Below are positions 7,298 through 15,532 of a DNA stretch of 64,000 bases, one piece after another. This DNA comes from Ectopseudomonas mendocina (GTDB taxonomy: Bacteria > Pseudomonadota > Gammaproteobacteria > Pseudomonadales > Pseudomonadaceae). A program made the translations under genes and the position numbers. The stretch's first letter is position 1. Every line of letters begins with the position of its first letter. Below the pieces are notes generated by a model. The model saw nothing but the letters and a program-made list of their open reading frames with translations, searched no databases and was not told the DNA's origin. The DNA lies in the NCBI RefSeq assembly GCF_007049795.1, contig NZ_SCFY01000011.1:1-64000 (forward strand), read 5' to 3'.

Positions 7298-10200
7298 ATG
7301 GCGAGCAGAATGAAAGGCCAGATCACCTTTATCAGCGCCGGTGCCGGCAGCGGTAAGACCCACCGACTAACCGAGCTTCTGCACCACGAACTGACGTCGG
7401 GCAGTGTCCGGCCAGCGGGCATCATGGCGACCACCTTCACCAAGAAGGCGGCGGCTGAACTGCGGGAGCGCGTGCGTGGGTACTTGCTTAAGCAGGGTAA
7501 CTTTGCCCTGGCCAATTCAATGGGCCAGGCGCGCATCGGTACGGTTAACAGCGTGTGCGGCCAACTGATTGCCCGCTTCGCGTTTGAGGCCGGCCTTGCC
7601 ACCGAGCAGCAGGTGCTGGAGGAAGCACAGAGCGGGATTCTGCTGGGCCGCGCTATCGACGCGATACTGGATGGGCCTAGCATGCAGAGGCTCCTGGGTC
7701 TGGTTCGCCGCCTGGGGCTTGAGGATGACTGGAAAGACGCCTTGCAGTTGCTGGTCAACCAGATCCGCAGCAACGATATCCCGCTTGGCCAGGTCCCCAG
7801 CTTCGCCCAGTTGAATGCCGACGACTTGCTAAGCCATTTCCCAACGCCGTCCCGGCAGGACCTGAGTCTTGATTTGCTCAAAGCAATCCGCGCGGCGCTA
7901 CCAACAATCGAAGCGACCGCCCAATCTGGCAGCAAAAAGAACACCAATGACTACCTGGCGCTGCTCAAGGGCTTTGCTCGTGGCCTTGAGGGGCAGGCTG
8001 TGCCTTGGAGTGAATGGGTCAAGGTCGCTAAGGCGGCTCCCGAAGCGAGCCTGCGCCAGGTCATCGAGCCCATTGCGAACCTGGCCGGGCAGGTCGACGC
8101 ACATCCCAGCTTACATAGGGACCTGCGCGAGTACCTCGACCAGATGTTTGACCTGGCGACCAAGGCGCTGACCAACTACCAAGCCCTGAAGCAGGAACTG
8201 GGCGTTCTCGATTTTGCTGACCAGGAACACCAACTGCTTGGCTTGCTCGACCACCCTGAAGTGGTGGCTGTGCTTGACGATGAACTCGACCTGCTGATGG
8301 TTGATGAGTTTCAGGATACTAGCCCGATCCAGCTTGCCCTTTTTCTGAAACTCGCTCGCTTTGCCAAGCGAGTCTACTGGGTGGGTGATATTAAGCAGGC
8401 GATCTATGGCTTCCGTGGCAGCGACACGGCTCTCATGCAGGCCATCATCACGGCCCTGCCGGACCTGGGGGGGAGCAAGGAGGTCTTGCCGTCGTCTTGG
8501 CGCTCGCGCCCGGAGCTGGTGAAGGTTGTGAACGCGCTCTTTACTCACGCCTTCGCGGACTCCCTGGCCAGGGAAGAGGTTGAACTCAGGGCCGAGCGCA
8601 CGGAGCCCTTGCCAGGGCCTGGCTTGGCCAACTGGGTACTCGCGGGCAATAACGCAGGCCAAGAGGCCAGCGCGCTGGCATCCGGAGTTCGCCAGCTGAT
8701 CGACAGCGGTTATGTCGTCTATGACAAGCAGGCCCAGTCGCTGCGTCCTGCTCGCTTCGGGGATATTGCCATTCTGTCGCGTTCCCATGACGGAGTGGAT
8801 GCGTTGGCTGCGGCCCTGTCCGCGCAGGGCATTCCCGTCGCCACTGCCCAGGCGGGCCTGCTGGCCACGCCCGAGGCTACACTTGCCCTGGCCTGCCTGC
8901 GCCGCCTCAATGACCCCGCGGATACCCTGGCCACGGCTGAGATAGTGTCACTGGCCGACAGCCTGGAGCCTGAAGTGTGGCTGGCGGACCGGCTGCGGTA
9001 CTTGGCGCAAGGCGGTAATGTCGATCTCTGGTGTGAGCAGGCCGTCGTAGGCCATCCGGCGCATCCCCTGCTGGAAGCGATTGCCGCTTTACGGCCCGCT
9101 ATGCCGGTACTGGCCCCGCAGGAGGCCTTGGTGACGCTGATCGCAACCTGTTCCCTCGCGGAAAAGGTTGCACGCTGGACGCCGGATAGCGTCCGTGTAC
9201 GTCAGCGACTGGCTAATTTGGAGGCCCTGGTTGCACTTTCCGAGCACTATGAAAATCTTTGCAGCAGCGGCCAGCAGTCGGCTTCAGTTTCCGGCCTTAT
9301 CCTCTGGCTCGATGAAATGGCCGAGCAGAAGCAGGACATGCTGGCCGAACCGGCCGTCGATGCGGTTAGGGTGTTGACCCATCACGCCGCCAAGGGGCTT
9401 GAATGGCCGGTGGTCATCCTCACGGACCTGGCCAAGGACATCAAGGACCGACTCTGGTCTGTTTGCGTGGAATCCGGGGGCCGTTTTGATGCTCACAACC
9501 CTCTGGCCGATCGGTATATCCGCTATTGGCCCTGGCCATTCGGCCCGCAAAAGAAGGTCGCGATTGCTGACAGGATTGCGCTTACACCTATGGCTGCTGG
9601 ATTTAGACAGGCCGCCGTGGAGGAGGCCAGGCGGCTTCTGTATGTCAGTATGACTCGGGCTCGGGATTTACTGGTGCTGGCGCGCTCCAGCCGCAGACCG
9701 AGCGGCGAATGGCTCGATTCGCTCGGGGCGCCGTGGTTACTGCCGGCGGAGGGGGGTGCTGCCGTGGAGCTGCCCGGTGGCGAGCGTATCCCTGCAGATT
9801 ACTGGATGCTTGAGCCGCTAGAGGAGCTTGGCAGTGTCGAGCCAGCGGCGGCAGAGCCGCTTCATTGGTTCCGGGGCCGGGGCGATATAGGCTTGCGGCT
9901 GCCACTCAGCTTCAGCCCATCTTCGGCAGGGCAGGTCTCGGGTACTGTTTTGGAAAAGTGCCGTATCGGTGAACGGATTCCTGTGGTCGCAGGTGCTGAT
10001 GTGCGTGAGCTTGGCGAGGCGATTCATACCTGTATTGGGATGTCCTTCGCTGATCCGGATACCCCTCTGTCTGAGACGGATGTAATCAGCATCCTGTCCG
10101 GATTTGGTGTGTCGGATTACCTCTCGGCAACCGCAGTGTTGCAACAGCTCAAGGCTTTCCAAAGCTGGTTGTCTAGCCGCTGGCCTGAGGCGAGGCCTCA

Positions 10201-10474
10201 TGCCGAAATTCCATTGCAGAGCATTTTGCCAAATGGTCAGGTGTTGAATGGTCGGATCGATCTGCTGTTGGAAACAGCAAGCGGATGGATTCTGTTTGAC
10301 CATAAGTCCAGCCAGTTGGCTATGGATCACTGGGAGAAGTTGGCTAGCGAGCACTGCGCACAGTTGGAGTTATATGCTCAGGGGGTAGAGCAGGCTTCCG
10401 GGCGAAAAGTCATTGAGCAGTGGCTGCTTCTGCCATTGGCAGGTGGCGCTTTGAACATTGAGAGGTTGGGATGA
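7298..10474 (+). CDS. AddA-like UvrD-family helicase with C-terminal nuclease domain
   Basis: 1058 residues. Superfamily 1A helicase: Walker A SAGAGSGKT at about residues 12-20, TTFTKKAAAELRERV (motif Ia), MVDEFQDTSPIQ (motif II, about 335), VGDIKQAIYGFRG (motif III), and a late HHAAKGLEWP and LLYVSMTRARDLL (motifs V-VI). A C-terminal RecB-type nuclease follows: GEAIH (about 906), GRIDLLLE (about 985), FDHKSS (about 1000), QLELYAQ (about 1022). All key residues are present, so both motor and nuclease should be active. The ATG at 7298 has GGGAG upstream and lies two bases past the preceding stop. Its stop overlaps the next start (ATGA). Confidence 0.88.
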   Translation: MASRMKGQITFISAGAGSGKTHRLTELLHHELTSGSVRPAGIMATTFTKKAAAELRERVRGYLLKQGNFALANSMGQARIGTVNSVCGQLIARFAFEAGLATEQQVLEEAQSGILLGRAIDAILDGPSMQRLLGLVRRLGLEDDWKDALQLLVNQIRSNDIPLGQVPSFAQLNADDLLSHFPTPSRQDLSLDLLKAIRAALPTIEATAQSGSKKNTNDYLALLKGFARGLEGQAVPWSEWVKVAKAAPEASLRQVIEPIANLAGQVDAHPSLHRDLREYLDQMFDLATKALTNYQALKQELGVLDFADQEHQLLGLLDHPEVVAVLDDELDLLMVDEFQDTSPIQLALFLKLARFAKRVYWVGDIKQAIYGFRGSDTALMQAIITALPDLGGSKEVLPSSWRSRPELVKVVNALFTHAFADSLAREEVELRAERTEPLPGPGLANWVLAGNNAGQEASALASGVRQLIDSGYVVYDKQAQSLRPARFGDIAILSRSHDGVDALAAALSAQGIPVATAQAGLLATPEATLALACLRRLNDPADTLATAEIVSLADSLEPEVWLADRLRYLAQGGNVDLWCEQAVVGHPAHPLLEAIAALRPAMPVLAPQEALVTLIATCSLAEKVARWTPDSVRVRQRLANLEALVALSEHYENLCSSGQQSASVSGLILWLDEMAEQKQDMLAEPAVDAVRVLTHHAAKGLEWPVVILTDLAKDIKDRLWSVCVESGGRFDAHNPLADRYIRYWPWPFGPQKKVAIADRIALTPMAAGFRQAAVEEARRLLYVSMTRARDLLVLARSSRRPSGEWLDSLGAPWLLPAEGGAAVELPGGERIPADYWMLEPLEELGSVEPAAAEPLHWFRGRGDIGLRLPLSFSPSSAGQVSGTVLEKCRIGERIPVVAGADVRELGEAIHTCIGMSFADPDTPLSETDVISILSGFGVSDYLSATAVLQQLKAFQSWLSSRWPEARPHAEIPLQSILPNGQVLNGRIDLLLETASGWILFDHKSSQLAMDHWEKLASEHCAQLELYAQGVEQASGRKVIEQWLLLPLAGGALNIERLG

Positions 10475-10638
10475 GTTCGATCACCCTTGAAATGCCAAAC
10501 GCCGACGCTGAGGCTCTGTTACGTTTTGTGCGAAAAGTTAACGCCCGGGAACAGTGTCCCTCTGACCCATGGGAGGCATCTCGTTTGGAGTCTGCATTGG
10601 AAGTCCTGGTGGAGGCTCTAGAAGCAGACGTGGGATGA
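10471..10638 (+). CDS. Small 55-aa protein translationally coupled to the AddA-like gene
   Basis: Begins with the ATGA overlap on the AddA-like stop codon and reads MSSITLEMPNADAE to a TGA at 10636-10638. It is acidic and helix-prone (repeated ALE/VEAL segments in residues 35-55), with one cysteine. The start-stop overlap and coherent composition argue that it is translated, perhaps as a subunit or modulator of the helicase-nuclease. No family recognised. Confidence 0.62.
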   Translation: MSSITLEMPNADAEALLRFVRKVNAREQCPSDPWEASRLESALEVLVEALEADVG

Positions 10639-10767
10639 CCCGTTAGCGTCAGCCTGCGGAGATGGATGAGGTTCATCTCAATCAGATGAACCTCACTCAG
10701 CATTTGCCAATGTCGACACTGCCAGTTAGCGGCACGTGCTAGTGGGGCGGTGTAAGTCTGCGGCGAT

Positions 10768-10890
10768 TCAGGTCGTCGGCTCACTGCTGCCCTGTTTTTC
10801 GCGCTTAAGCTCCTGGAACTCTCGATAGTGTTCAAAGGCGGCCTTGACCACTACCGCTAGACCTATGGTGGCAAGAAGATTCTTGAGCAT
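10768..10890 (-). CDS. Mini membrane protein, 40 aa
   Basis: One hydrophobic helix (MLKNLLATIGLAVVV) followed by a charged cytosolic-type tail rich in E, K and R (about residues 20-35). AAGGAG lies eight bases before the ATG at 10890, a very good ribosome site. A second hydrophobic mini-ORF ends 13 bases upstream. They are the last members of the leftward transcript that starts at operator D. Function unknown. Confidence 0.6.
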   Translation of the reverse strand: MLKNLLATIGLAVVVKAAFEHYREFQELKREKQGSSEPTT

Positions 10891-10903
10891 GCTTTGGGCT
10901 CCT

Positions 10904-11014
10904 TCAGGCCAGCAAAACCAGTGCAAAACACACCAGCCAGACGATGAAGTAGGCCAGGTTATGCTGCAGGTTTTGGGCACGTTGATAAAGGTAAACAGGC
11001 ACTAGCCAGCGCAC
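10904..11014 (-). CDS. Putative mini membrane protein, about 36 aa
   Basis: An open frame from a GTG at 11014 to TGA at 10904-10906 that encodes VRWLVPVYLYQRAQ followed by a clear transmembrane stretch (FIVWLVCFALVLLA). The next gene's ribosome site lies directly after its stop, as expected in a tight operon. The start codon is uncertain: no ribosome site is evident, and the frame stays open upstream. A weak palindrome (CGACGC...GCGTCG, 11014-11031) overlaps the start. Confidence 0.35.
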   Translation of the reverse strand: MRWLVPVYLYQRAQNLQHNLAYFIVWLVCFALVLLA

Positions 11015-11045
11015 GACGCCAAATTGCGTCGCGATGCAGATTGCT

Positions 11046-11495
11046 CTACCAGGCTGAACGGCAACTGTTCTCAGGGCTGCCTAGTGGCCTGAGAACATTG
11101 GCGATGTTTCTTGTGGGCAGAGTAATGATCTGTCCACCTGCGGAGAGTTTCAGGTGATTGGCTTCGCGCAAGGCCTCCCAGAAATCTGGGAAGTTGGCCC
11201 CACACACCCGGCAGTCGGTGAAGAACGGGTTGCTGTAAGTTACGCCATCGACGATTACATCGAAGCCGCTATCGTCCTCGGAGCTGTACTGCCGGCCGCC
11301 AATAGTTGCGTAGGCACGTACATAACCATCTTCCTCGTAGTCCGGGCAAGAGATGTTCAACTCGTTTCCGTTGCCATCGTCTACCAGGTGTTCGCTGACG
11401 CCCATGCCCCAACCGGACGTCCATTCATAGGTGCCGGCTTGGGCGTGGGTGCAGATGAATAGGCTCCAGAGCAGGAGTAGTTTTGTGTTGTGCAT
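11046..11495 (-). CDS. Secreted/periplasmic hypothetical protein
   Basis: 149 residues. A typical Sec signal peptide (MHNTKLLLLWSLFICTHAQA, cleavage after AQA) precedes a mature part with four to five cysteines that could form disulphides (ISCP, TDCRVCGA, ENSC). The start at 11495 has AAAGGA upstream; an ATG at 11513 would only extend the signal region. It follows the zinc-ribbon gene by about 23 bases and lies beside the ZorA/ZorB-like motor genes. A cell-envelope partner of that complex is a reasonable guess, nothing more. Confidence 0.7.
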   Translation of the reverse strand: MHNTKLLLLWSLFICTHAQAGTYEWTSGWGMGVSEHLVDDGNGNELNISCPDYEEDGYVRAYATIGGRQYSSEDDSGFDVIVDGVTYSNPFFTDCRVCGANFPDFWEALREANHLKLSAGGQIITLPTRNIANVLRPLGSPENSCRSAW

Positions 11496-11518
11496 AATGA
11501 GTTTTCCTTTCATGCCGT

Positions 11519-11731
11519 TCAGACCCGTGACTGGCGAAAGAATAGGTTCAGTCGTTCGCGCATGATTTCCGTACGACTGGCTGGGCGAATTTCCAGGTCG
11601 GTGGATTGGCAGGACGGACAGTGAGCGGGCCAGTCAACCCCTAGTTTGAATGCGTCGCTAGTGATAATACGGGTGCGTTGCCAGCCACAGTGTGAGCAAA
11701 TGAAGGTGCGGGGCGGGAGTGGTATTGGCAT
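11519..11731 (-). CDS. Zinc-ribbon protein, 70 aa (copy 2)
   Basis: Two CxxC pairs (ICSHCGW and HCPSCQS) about 25 residues apart form a zinc ribbon, followed by a basic-acidic helix. It is a paralogue of the protein at 17672-17941: both share CxxCxWQ, HCPxCxS, then L-E-R-A/S-R-E. The ATG at 11731 is chosen because it falls 43 bases after operator D and has a purine-rich AGAGAG upstream; longer upstream extensions would run through the operator. A nucleic-acid-binding or regulatory role is inferred. Confidence 0.7.
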   Translation of the reverse strand: MPIPLPPRTFICSHCGWQRTRIITSDAFKLGVDWPAHCPSCQSTDLEIRPASRTEIMRERLNLFFRQSRV

Positions 11732-11774
11732 AAGTTGTCTCTCTGAGGTGCATGTAGAGAGTGTGCTGTAACGG

Positions 11775-11793
11775 CGCGACAAATTGTGTCGCT
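11775..11793. promoter_or_regulatory. Operator D, before the second zinc-ribbon gene
   Basis: CGCGACA AATTG TGTCGCT: six bases of each arm are complementary around a 5-base spacer, matching the island consensus. It lies 43 bases before the start at 11731 and downstream of the ZorB-like gene. It therefore splits the cluster into two transcripts under the same control. Confidence 0.7.
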
Positions 11794-11897
11794 GGCTGCG
11801 GGCAGGAGGAAAGTAGGGGGAATTCTCCCGGAAATTAGGGATGTCGCCCAGGGGGTATTCCATGCTGACGGCTTCAAACATTGGGCTGAGTCAAAAC

Positions 11898-12554
11898 TCA
11901 GTGCTTGTCGATCCCATTGCTTTGTATCGTCCAAAGCACCTCGATACGCCGTTGTCGTGCGTCCTCTGGTGAGATGCCAGGAATCGGTTGGGAGTCGCCG
12001 TATCCAGCAACTACTACCCGTTTAGCCTTCGCAGTATCTAGGGAGCCAATGATCAGCTTCCGTGCCTCCCGTGCTCGCGCCGCCGACAACGTAAAGTTGT
12101 CATCGTATACGGTGCAGTAAGCGTCGAAGTTGGTCACTGGACGAGATACTGGGAGATTGTCGGTATGGCCTTCTACATACACCTTCCCGTTGGGAAACTG
12201 GCTGAGGAAGTCGGACACACTCACTTCGATGCTATTGAACGCCTGCATCGCCTGATCGGTGATGCAGGCGCTGCCACGACTGAAAACTCCGTCACGTAGG
12301 GTGAGCTTTTGCGCGTTCACATCAATGGCCACTAAACCTTCATTGGCCGTGTCACCGAGAGATTGCTTGAGTTGGGAAAGCATCTGGTTGATTGTCTCGC
12401 GTTGCGAGGTAGTGCTTTTCTCCATTTCCTGCTTGTGCTTGAGGTCAGAATAGGTCTTTTGCATTACCGACATCACAAGTAGCAGCATAACCACGGCCAT
12501 GACACCGGCCATCAGGTCGGAGATTGAAACCCACTCGTTCGGCTTGTCTTTCAT
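11898..12554 (-). CDS. ZorB/MotB-like OmpA-domain stator protein
   Basis: 218 residues. One N-terminal membrane helix (about 12-31) preceded by ISDLMAG, whose aspartate (residue 13) is the usual proton-carrying residue of MotB/ZorB stators. A short coiled linker and a C-terminal OmpA/MotB peptidoglycan-binding domain follow (VEGHTDN, then FTLSAARAREAR and RRIEV). With the ZorA-like gene 12 bases upstream it should form an ion-driven inner-membrane motor anchored to the wall, as in Zorya anti-phage systems. The usual Zorya partners ZorC, ZorD or ZorE are not present nearby, so assignment to a known Zorya type is open. Confidence 0.85.
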   Translation of the reverse strand: MKDKPNEWVSISDLMAGVMAVVMLLLVMSVMQKTYSDLKHKQEMEKSTTSQRETINQMLSQLKQSLGDTANEGLVAIDVNAQKLTLRDGVFSRGSACITDQAMQAFNSIEVSVSDFLSQFPNGKVYVEGHTDNLPVSRPVTNFDAYCTVYDDNFTLSAARAREARKLIIGSLDTAKAKRVVVAGYGDSQPIPGISPEDARQRRIEVLWTIQSNGIDKH

Positions 12555-12565
12555 AGTAGGTTCCG

Positions 12566-14254
12566 TCAGGCATCTGTGCTTTCAAGGCTGGTTTTTTTCA
12601 GTTGGCTATCAATACCTTCCAGGTGTCCGATAACTTCGCCCATAGCATTGCGGATATGGCCGATATGCTCGCTATGGTCGCTGCTGTCCAGTCGCTGCTT
12701 GAGCGCAAGAATATGCCTGTCGATGTTGCCTAGGTTGCTGCTGAACGTTTCGATTTGCTGAATCATCATCTCTACAGCCGGCTGCAGTGGGCTGGACAAC
12801 TGAATGCTCTTCAAGTGCTCCGAAAATTGTTCAAGAGCATCCGCGCTGCGAGCTGCTTTCTCCACGACATCACTGTAACGCTTGTCGAGGGAGACCATGC
12901 GTCGACCATTCTCCGATACAGCGCGGAGGCCGGAGAGGATATTTTCCCGCAAGTCGTTAACCAGTGTGGTCATGGCCTCGACATTTTCTATGAGAGATCC
13001 ACTGGTGACTAGAAACTCCCCCTGAGCTTTTTTCTGAATTTCGATGGAGGTTTCATTCGACTGCTGGACGCTACTCATGGTCTTGCCGACGTTCTCAGAC
13101 AAGTTTTCCACAGCTCCAGAAATACCTGCAGTGGCCTGTGCCATTGTCTCTGAGATATTCGACATGTTGCGGGTGAAGCTCTCGCCCATGTTGTCGATGG
13201 TGCCGGCTAGATCGTGCTTGAGGCCGTCGAGCACGTCACCAACACTCGACCTGAACTCACTGATAGCTGCTTTCAGCTGATCGGCAGATTGGCCAATGCC
13301 GCCAGCTGCGCTGGCCATCTGGTTGGCTGCTGCGGAGATGGCACTCAGGTTTTCACTGTTAGTGGAGATGAAGCTCTCTAGGTTGGAGCGAGTTGCTTGG
13401 CTGTCCTCCAGTTGCTGGCGGTTTTGCTCGCTGTGTTGTTGCAGCAGGGCTGTGTGTTCGTCGAGCGCTCGCTGGCTATTTAGAGCACTGCTGTTGAGAG
13501 TGTGTAGCTGCGGCACCAGGGATTGCTGCAAGTCGGCAACGGCCTGACGCATACCAGTCAGCGCGTTGTTTGTTGCCTGAGTGCCTTGCTGGCTGAGCTG
13601 AACATGTTGCTCGAGTACTCTGCGGCTAGCTTGCAGTTGTTCCAGCAGTGTCTGGTCGATTTTAGAGAGCGCGCTGATTAGAGTCGACTGATCGCGCTCA
13701 TGGATCGCGCGCATGGCCTCACGGCCTTGATCAAAAGCCACCTTCATCTTGCCAATACACCAGCGCAGGCGCCGTTCGTCGTAGCTACTGAGACCAGCAA
13801 AACCCTTGAGGGTGAGGAAGGCGATGAGGCCCCAAGTAGAGGTTTTGAACTTGGTGCCCAGCCCTTCCATCATGCCCATCAGGCTGACCATGGAGCTGTC
13901 TATGCCACCACCAGAGCTGGCCTCAAGGAGAATGGTAGATGCCTTGTTTAAGGCAATGCCAAGTCCGAGAAAGGTGCCGAGCAGTCCAAAGATCAGCAGG
14001 ATGCCTGGCATGATATCGGCCATTTTCTCGCCAGAGCTGGCAACGGCGGCACTGATCTCGTTGACAGATCCGTGCTCAACGTCCAGATCGTCGGCCCCGC
14101 TGCCATTCCATTTCTTTTCCCAAGTGGCCTGTCGGGCACCCCACAGCATCATGACTAGAGTGATGGCGCAGAGCACAAAGATCAGGAAAAAGAAAGAGAC
14201 TTGCAGGGGGTCACTGCCAGGCACTAGGAAGGCCAGTATTTCATTGTTGGTCAT
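12566..14254 (-). CDS. ZorA/MotA-like membrane motor protein with long coiled-coil tail
   Basis: 562 residues. Membrane helices at about 18-40, 81-102 (IMPGILLIFGLLGTFLGLGIAL) and 136-155 (TKFKTSTWGLIAFLTL) give the MotA/TolQ/ExbB core; LLGTFLG and the TSTWG segment are characteristic of ZorA. Residues from about 180 to 545 are an almost continuous heptad-rich coil, as in the cytosolic tail of ZorA. The ATG overlaps the stop of the 423-aa gene (ATGA), so both are translationally coupled. It probably uses ion flow to rotate the tail and signal DNA ejection to cytosolic effectors; that mechanism is known for Zorya and only inferred here. Confidence 0.85.
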   Translation of the reverse strand: MTNNEILAFLVPGSDPLQVSFFFLIFVLCAITLVMMLWGARQATWEKKWNGSGADDLDVEHGSVNEISAAVASSGEKMADIMPGILLIFGLLGTFLGLGIALNKASTILLEASSGGGIDSSMVSLMGMMEGLGTKFKTSTWGLIAFLTLKGFAGLSSYDERRLRWCIGKMKVAFDQGREAMRAIHERDQSTLISALSKIDQTLLEQLQASRRVLEQHVQLSQQGTQATNNALTGMRQAVADLQQSLVPQLHTLNSSALNSQRALDEHTALLQQHSEQNRQQLEDSQATRSNLESFISTNSENLSAISAAANQMASAAGGIGQSADQLKAAISEFRSSVGDVLDGLKHDLAGTIDNMGESFTRNMSNISETMAQATAGISGAVENLSENVGKTMSSVQQSNETSIEIQKKAQGEFLVTSGSLIENVEAMTTLVNDLRENILSGLRAVSENGRRMVSLDKRYSDVVEKAARSADALEQFSEHLKSIQLSSPLQPAVEMMIQQIETFSSNLGNIDRHILALKQRLDSSDHSEHIGHIRNAMGEVIGHLEGIDSQLKKTSLESTDA

Positions 14255-15522
14255 GCAGTGACCTCGACCACCTGAGCGGTACGGGCGCGGCTGTCTTCTT
14301 CGAAGATGTTGGCAAAGTCGATGATGAGGGCCTGCTCATCAGCGCTGAGCGATTCCCAGCGTTTGCCATGCTGTGCGCAGTCGATGATAAGCATGCCAAC
14401 GGTGGCACTGTCTTCGAGCATGTATTCCTTGCCGACAAACTCTTCCGGCTCTTTTTCCAGCATTTGCAGGAAGCCTTCGGCTGCAAATACATAGTTGCGC
14501 ATCTCACTGGTTTGCTTGCGCTTTTGATCCATCTTTGCGGTGAGCTTGGGTAGCTCTGCTTTCAGCTTGTTGAGTTGTGCAACTTCCTCCGTGGATAGCT
14601 CGGCCAAGCGCTGGCTGGTTTCAAGGCGGCGCATTTCGACTTTCTTTTTTGCCAGATTGTCGTTGAGCTTCTTCCACTCCTTCTCCAGCGCCCCGAGATT
14701 GATGCCCCAAGAGATGATCAGCTCCTCAAAGACGAACGGGATTAGTTTCTTGCCGAAGCGCTGCAGGATAATTTCGTCCAGCTGTTGAGTCTGGATGTCG
14801 CTGATCTGTGGTTGTGCTTTCAGTAGCTCGGCGGCCATTTCGGTGAGGAACAGGTCGTCCTTGTCGATGGCGCTAATGTCTTGGGCCTCTATCAGGCGCT
14901 GCTCGGTATCGCTGAGCAGTTTCTGTGCGGCGCGTAGGCGCAAATAGTGCTGGAAATCGGAGATAGCGTTGTTTTCCAGAACGTCCTTGATGCCTGTGGC
15001 CAGCTGTGCGTATTGGCTAATCAGGAGTGCCAGGTCGATACCCTGCGCGGCCTCACCGCGAACCTTGCTGCGAGCCTCGCGAAGAGCACTTTCATGCTCC
15101 TCAGCCTCTGCCGCCTCTGCTGGCCCCATCCAGGCTTCACGCAGGTTTTTCGCTTTGCTGATGGCCCACTTGATGGCTGCCTCGACTTTCTTCGCTAGAT
15201 CCGATTGGTCCCACACCAGCAGGGCTCCCAGCGCTTTGTCGAAGGCCGTCAGTGCGGTGCTCACCCAGGGGAAAGTCGGTAGGTTTGTAGCAGCCCATTT
15301 GGCCGCTAATTTAAGACCGGGGCGAATCACATTTTCGATAAATGGCTTGGCTCTCTCCCAGACCTCCTTGACCGTGCCGACAAAACCTTCGGCCTTCTCG
15401 GCCATCCAGGTCAATGCTTGCCCCGCGACCTCCCTAGCCTTACTGATAACCCTTGCGCCCACATCGACGGCGGTGCTGACAGCGCTAGTCACGCCGCTCC
15501 ATACAGAGGACCAAAAGCCCAT
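14251..15522 (-). CDS. 423-aa amphipathic/coiled-coil protein coupled to ZorA-like motor
   Basis: Not recognised. The first 75 residues are a run of amphipathic helices rich in V, A, W and G (MGFWSSVWSGVTSAVSTAV...), reminiscent of membrane-active or pore-like segments. Residues about 95-140 are lysine-rich, and about 275-345 form a coiled coil (LEKEWKKLNDNLAKKKVEM). AAGGAG precedes the ATG, and the gene ends in an ATGA overlap with the ZorA-like gene. The tight coupling to both motor and AAA ATPase makes it the best candidate for a system-specific adaptor or effector. Confidence 0.75.
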   Translation of the reverse strand: MGFWSSVWSGVTSAVSTAVDVGARVISKAREVAGQALTWMAEKAEGFVGTVKEVWERAKPFIENVIRPGLKLAAKWAATNLPTFPWVSTALTAFDKALGALLVWDQSDLAKKVEAAIKWAISKAKNLREAWMGPAEAAEAEEHESALREARSKVRGEAAQGIDLALLISQYAQLATGIKDVLENNAISDFQHYLRLRAAQKLLSDTEQRLIEAQDISAIDKDDLFLTEMAAELLKAQPQISDIQTQQLDEIILQRFGKKLIPFVFEELIISWGINLGALEKEWKKLNDNLAKKKVEMRRLETSQRLAELSTEEVAQLNKLKAELPKLTAKMDQKRKQTSEMRNYVFAAEGFLQMLEKEPEEFVGKEYMLEDSATVGMLIIDCAQHGKRWESLSADEQALIIDFANIFEEDSRARTAQVVEVTA

Positions 15523-15532
15523 GGTGTTCTCC

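Noticed and set aside
10410..10835. 141-codon open frame on the - strand
   Set aside because: Overlaps the end of the AddA-like gene and the coupled 55-aa gene; no ribosome site.
11898..14254. Flagellar MotAB or TolQR/ExbBD
   Set aside because: The very long coiled-coil tail, lack of flagellar or tol/exb neighbours and the OmpA-type partner fit ZorAB-like proteins better.
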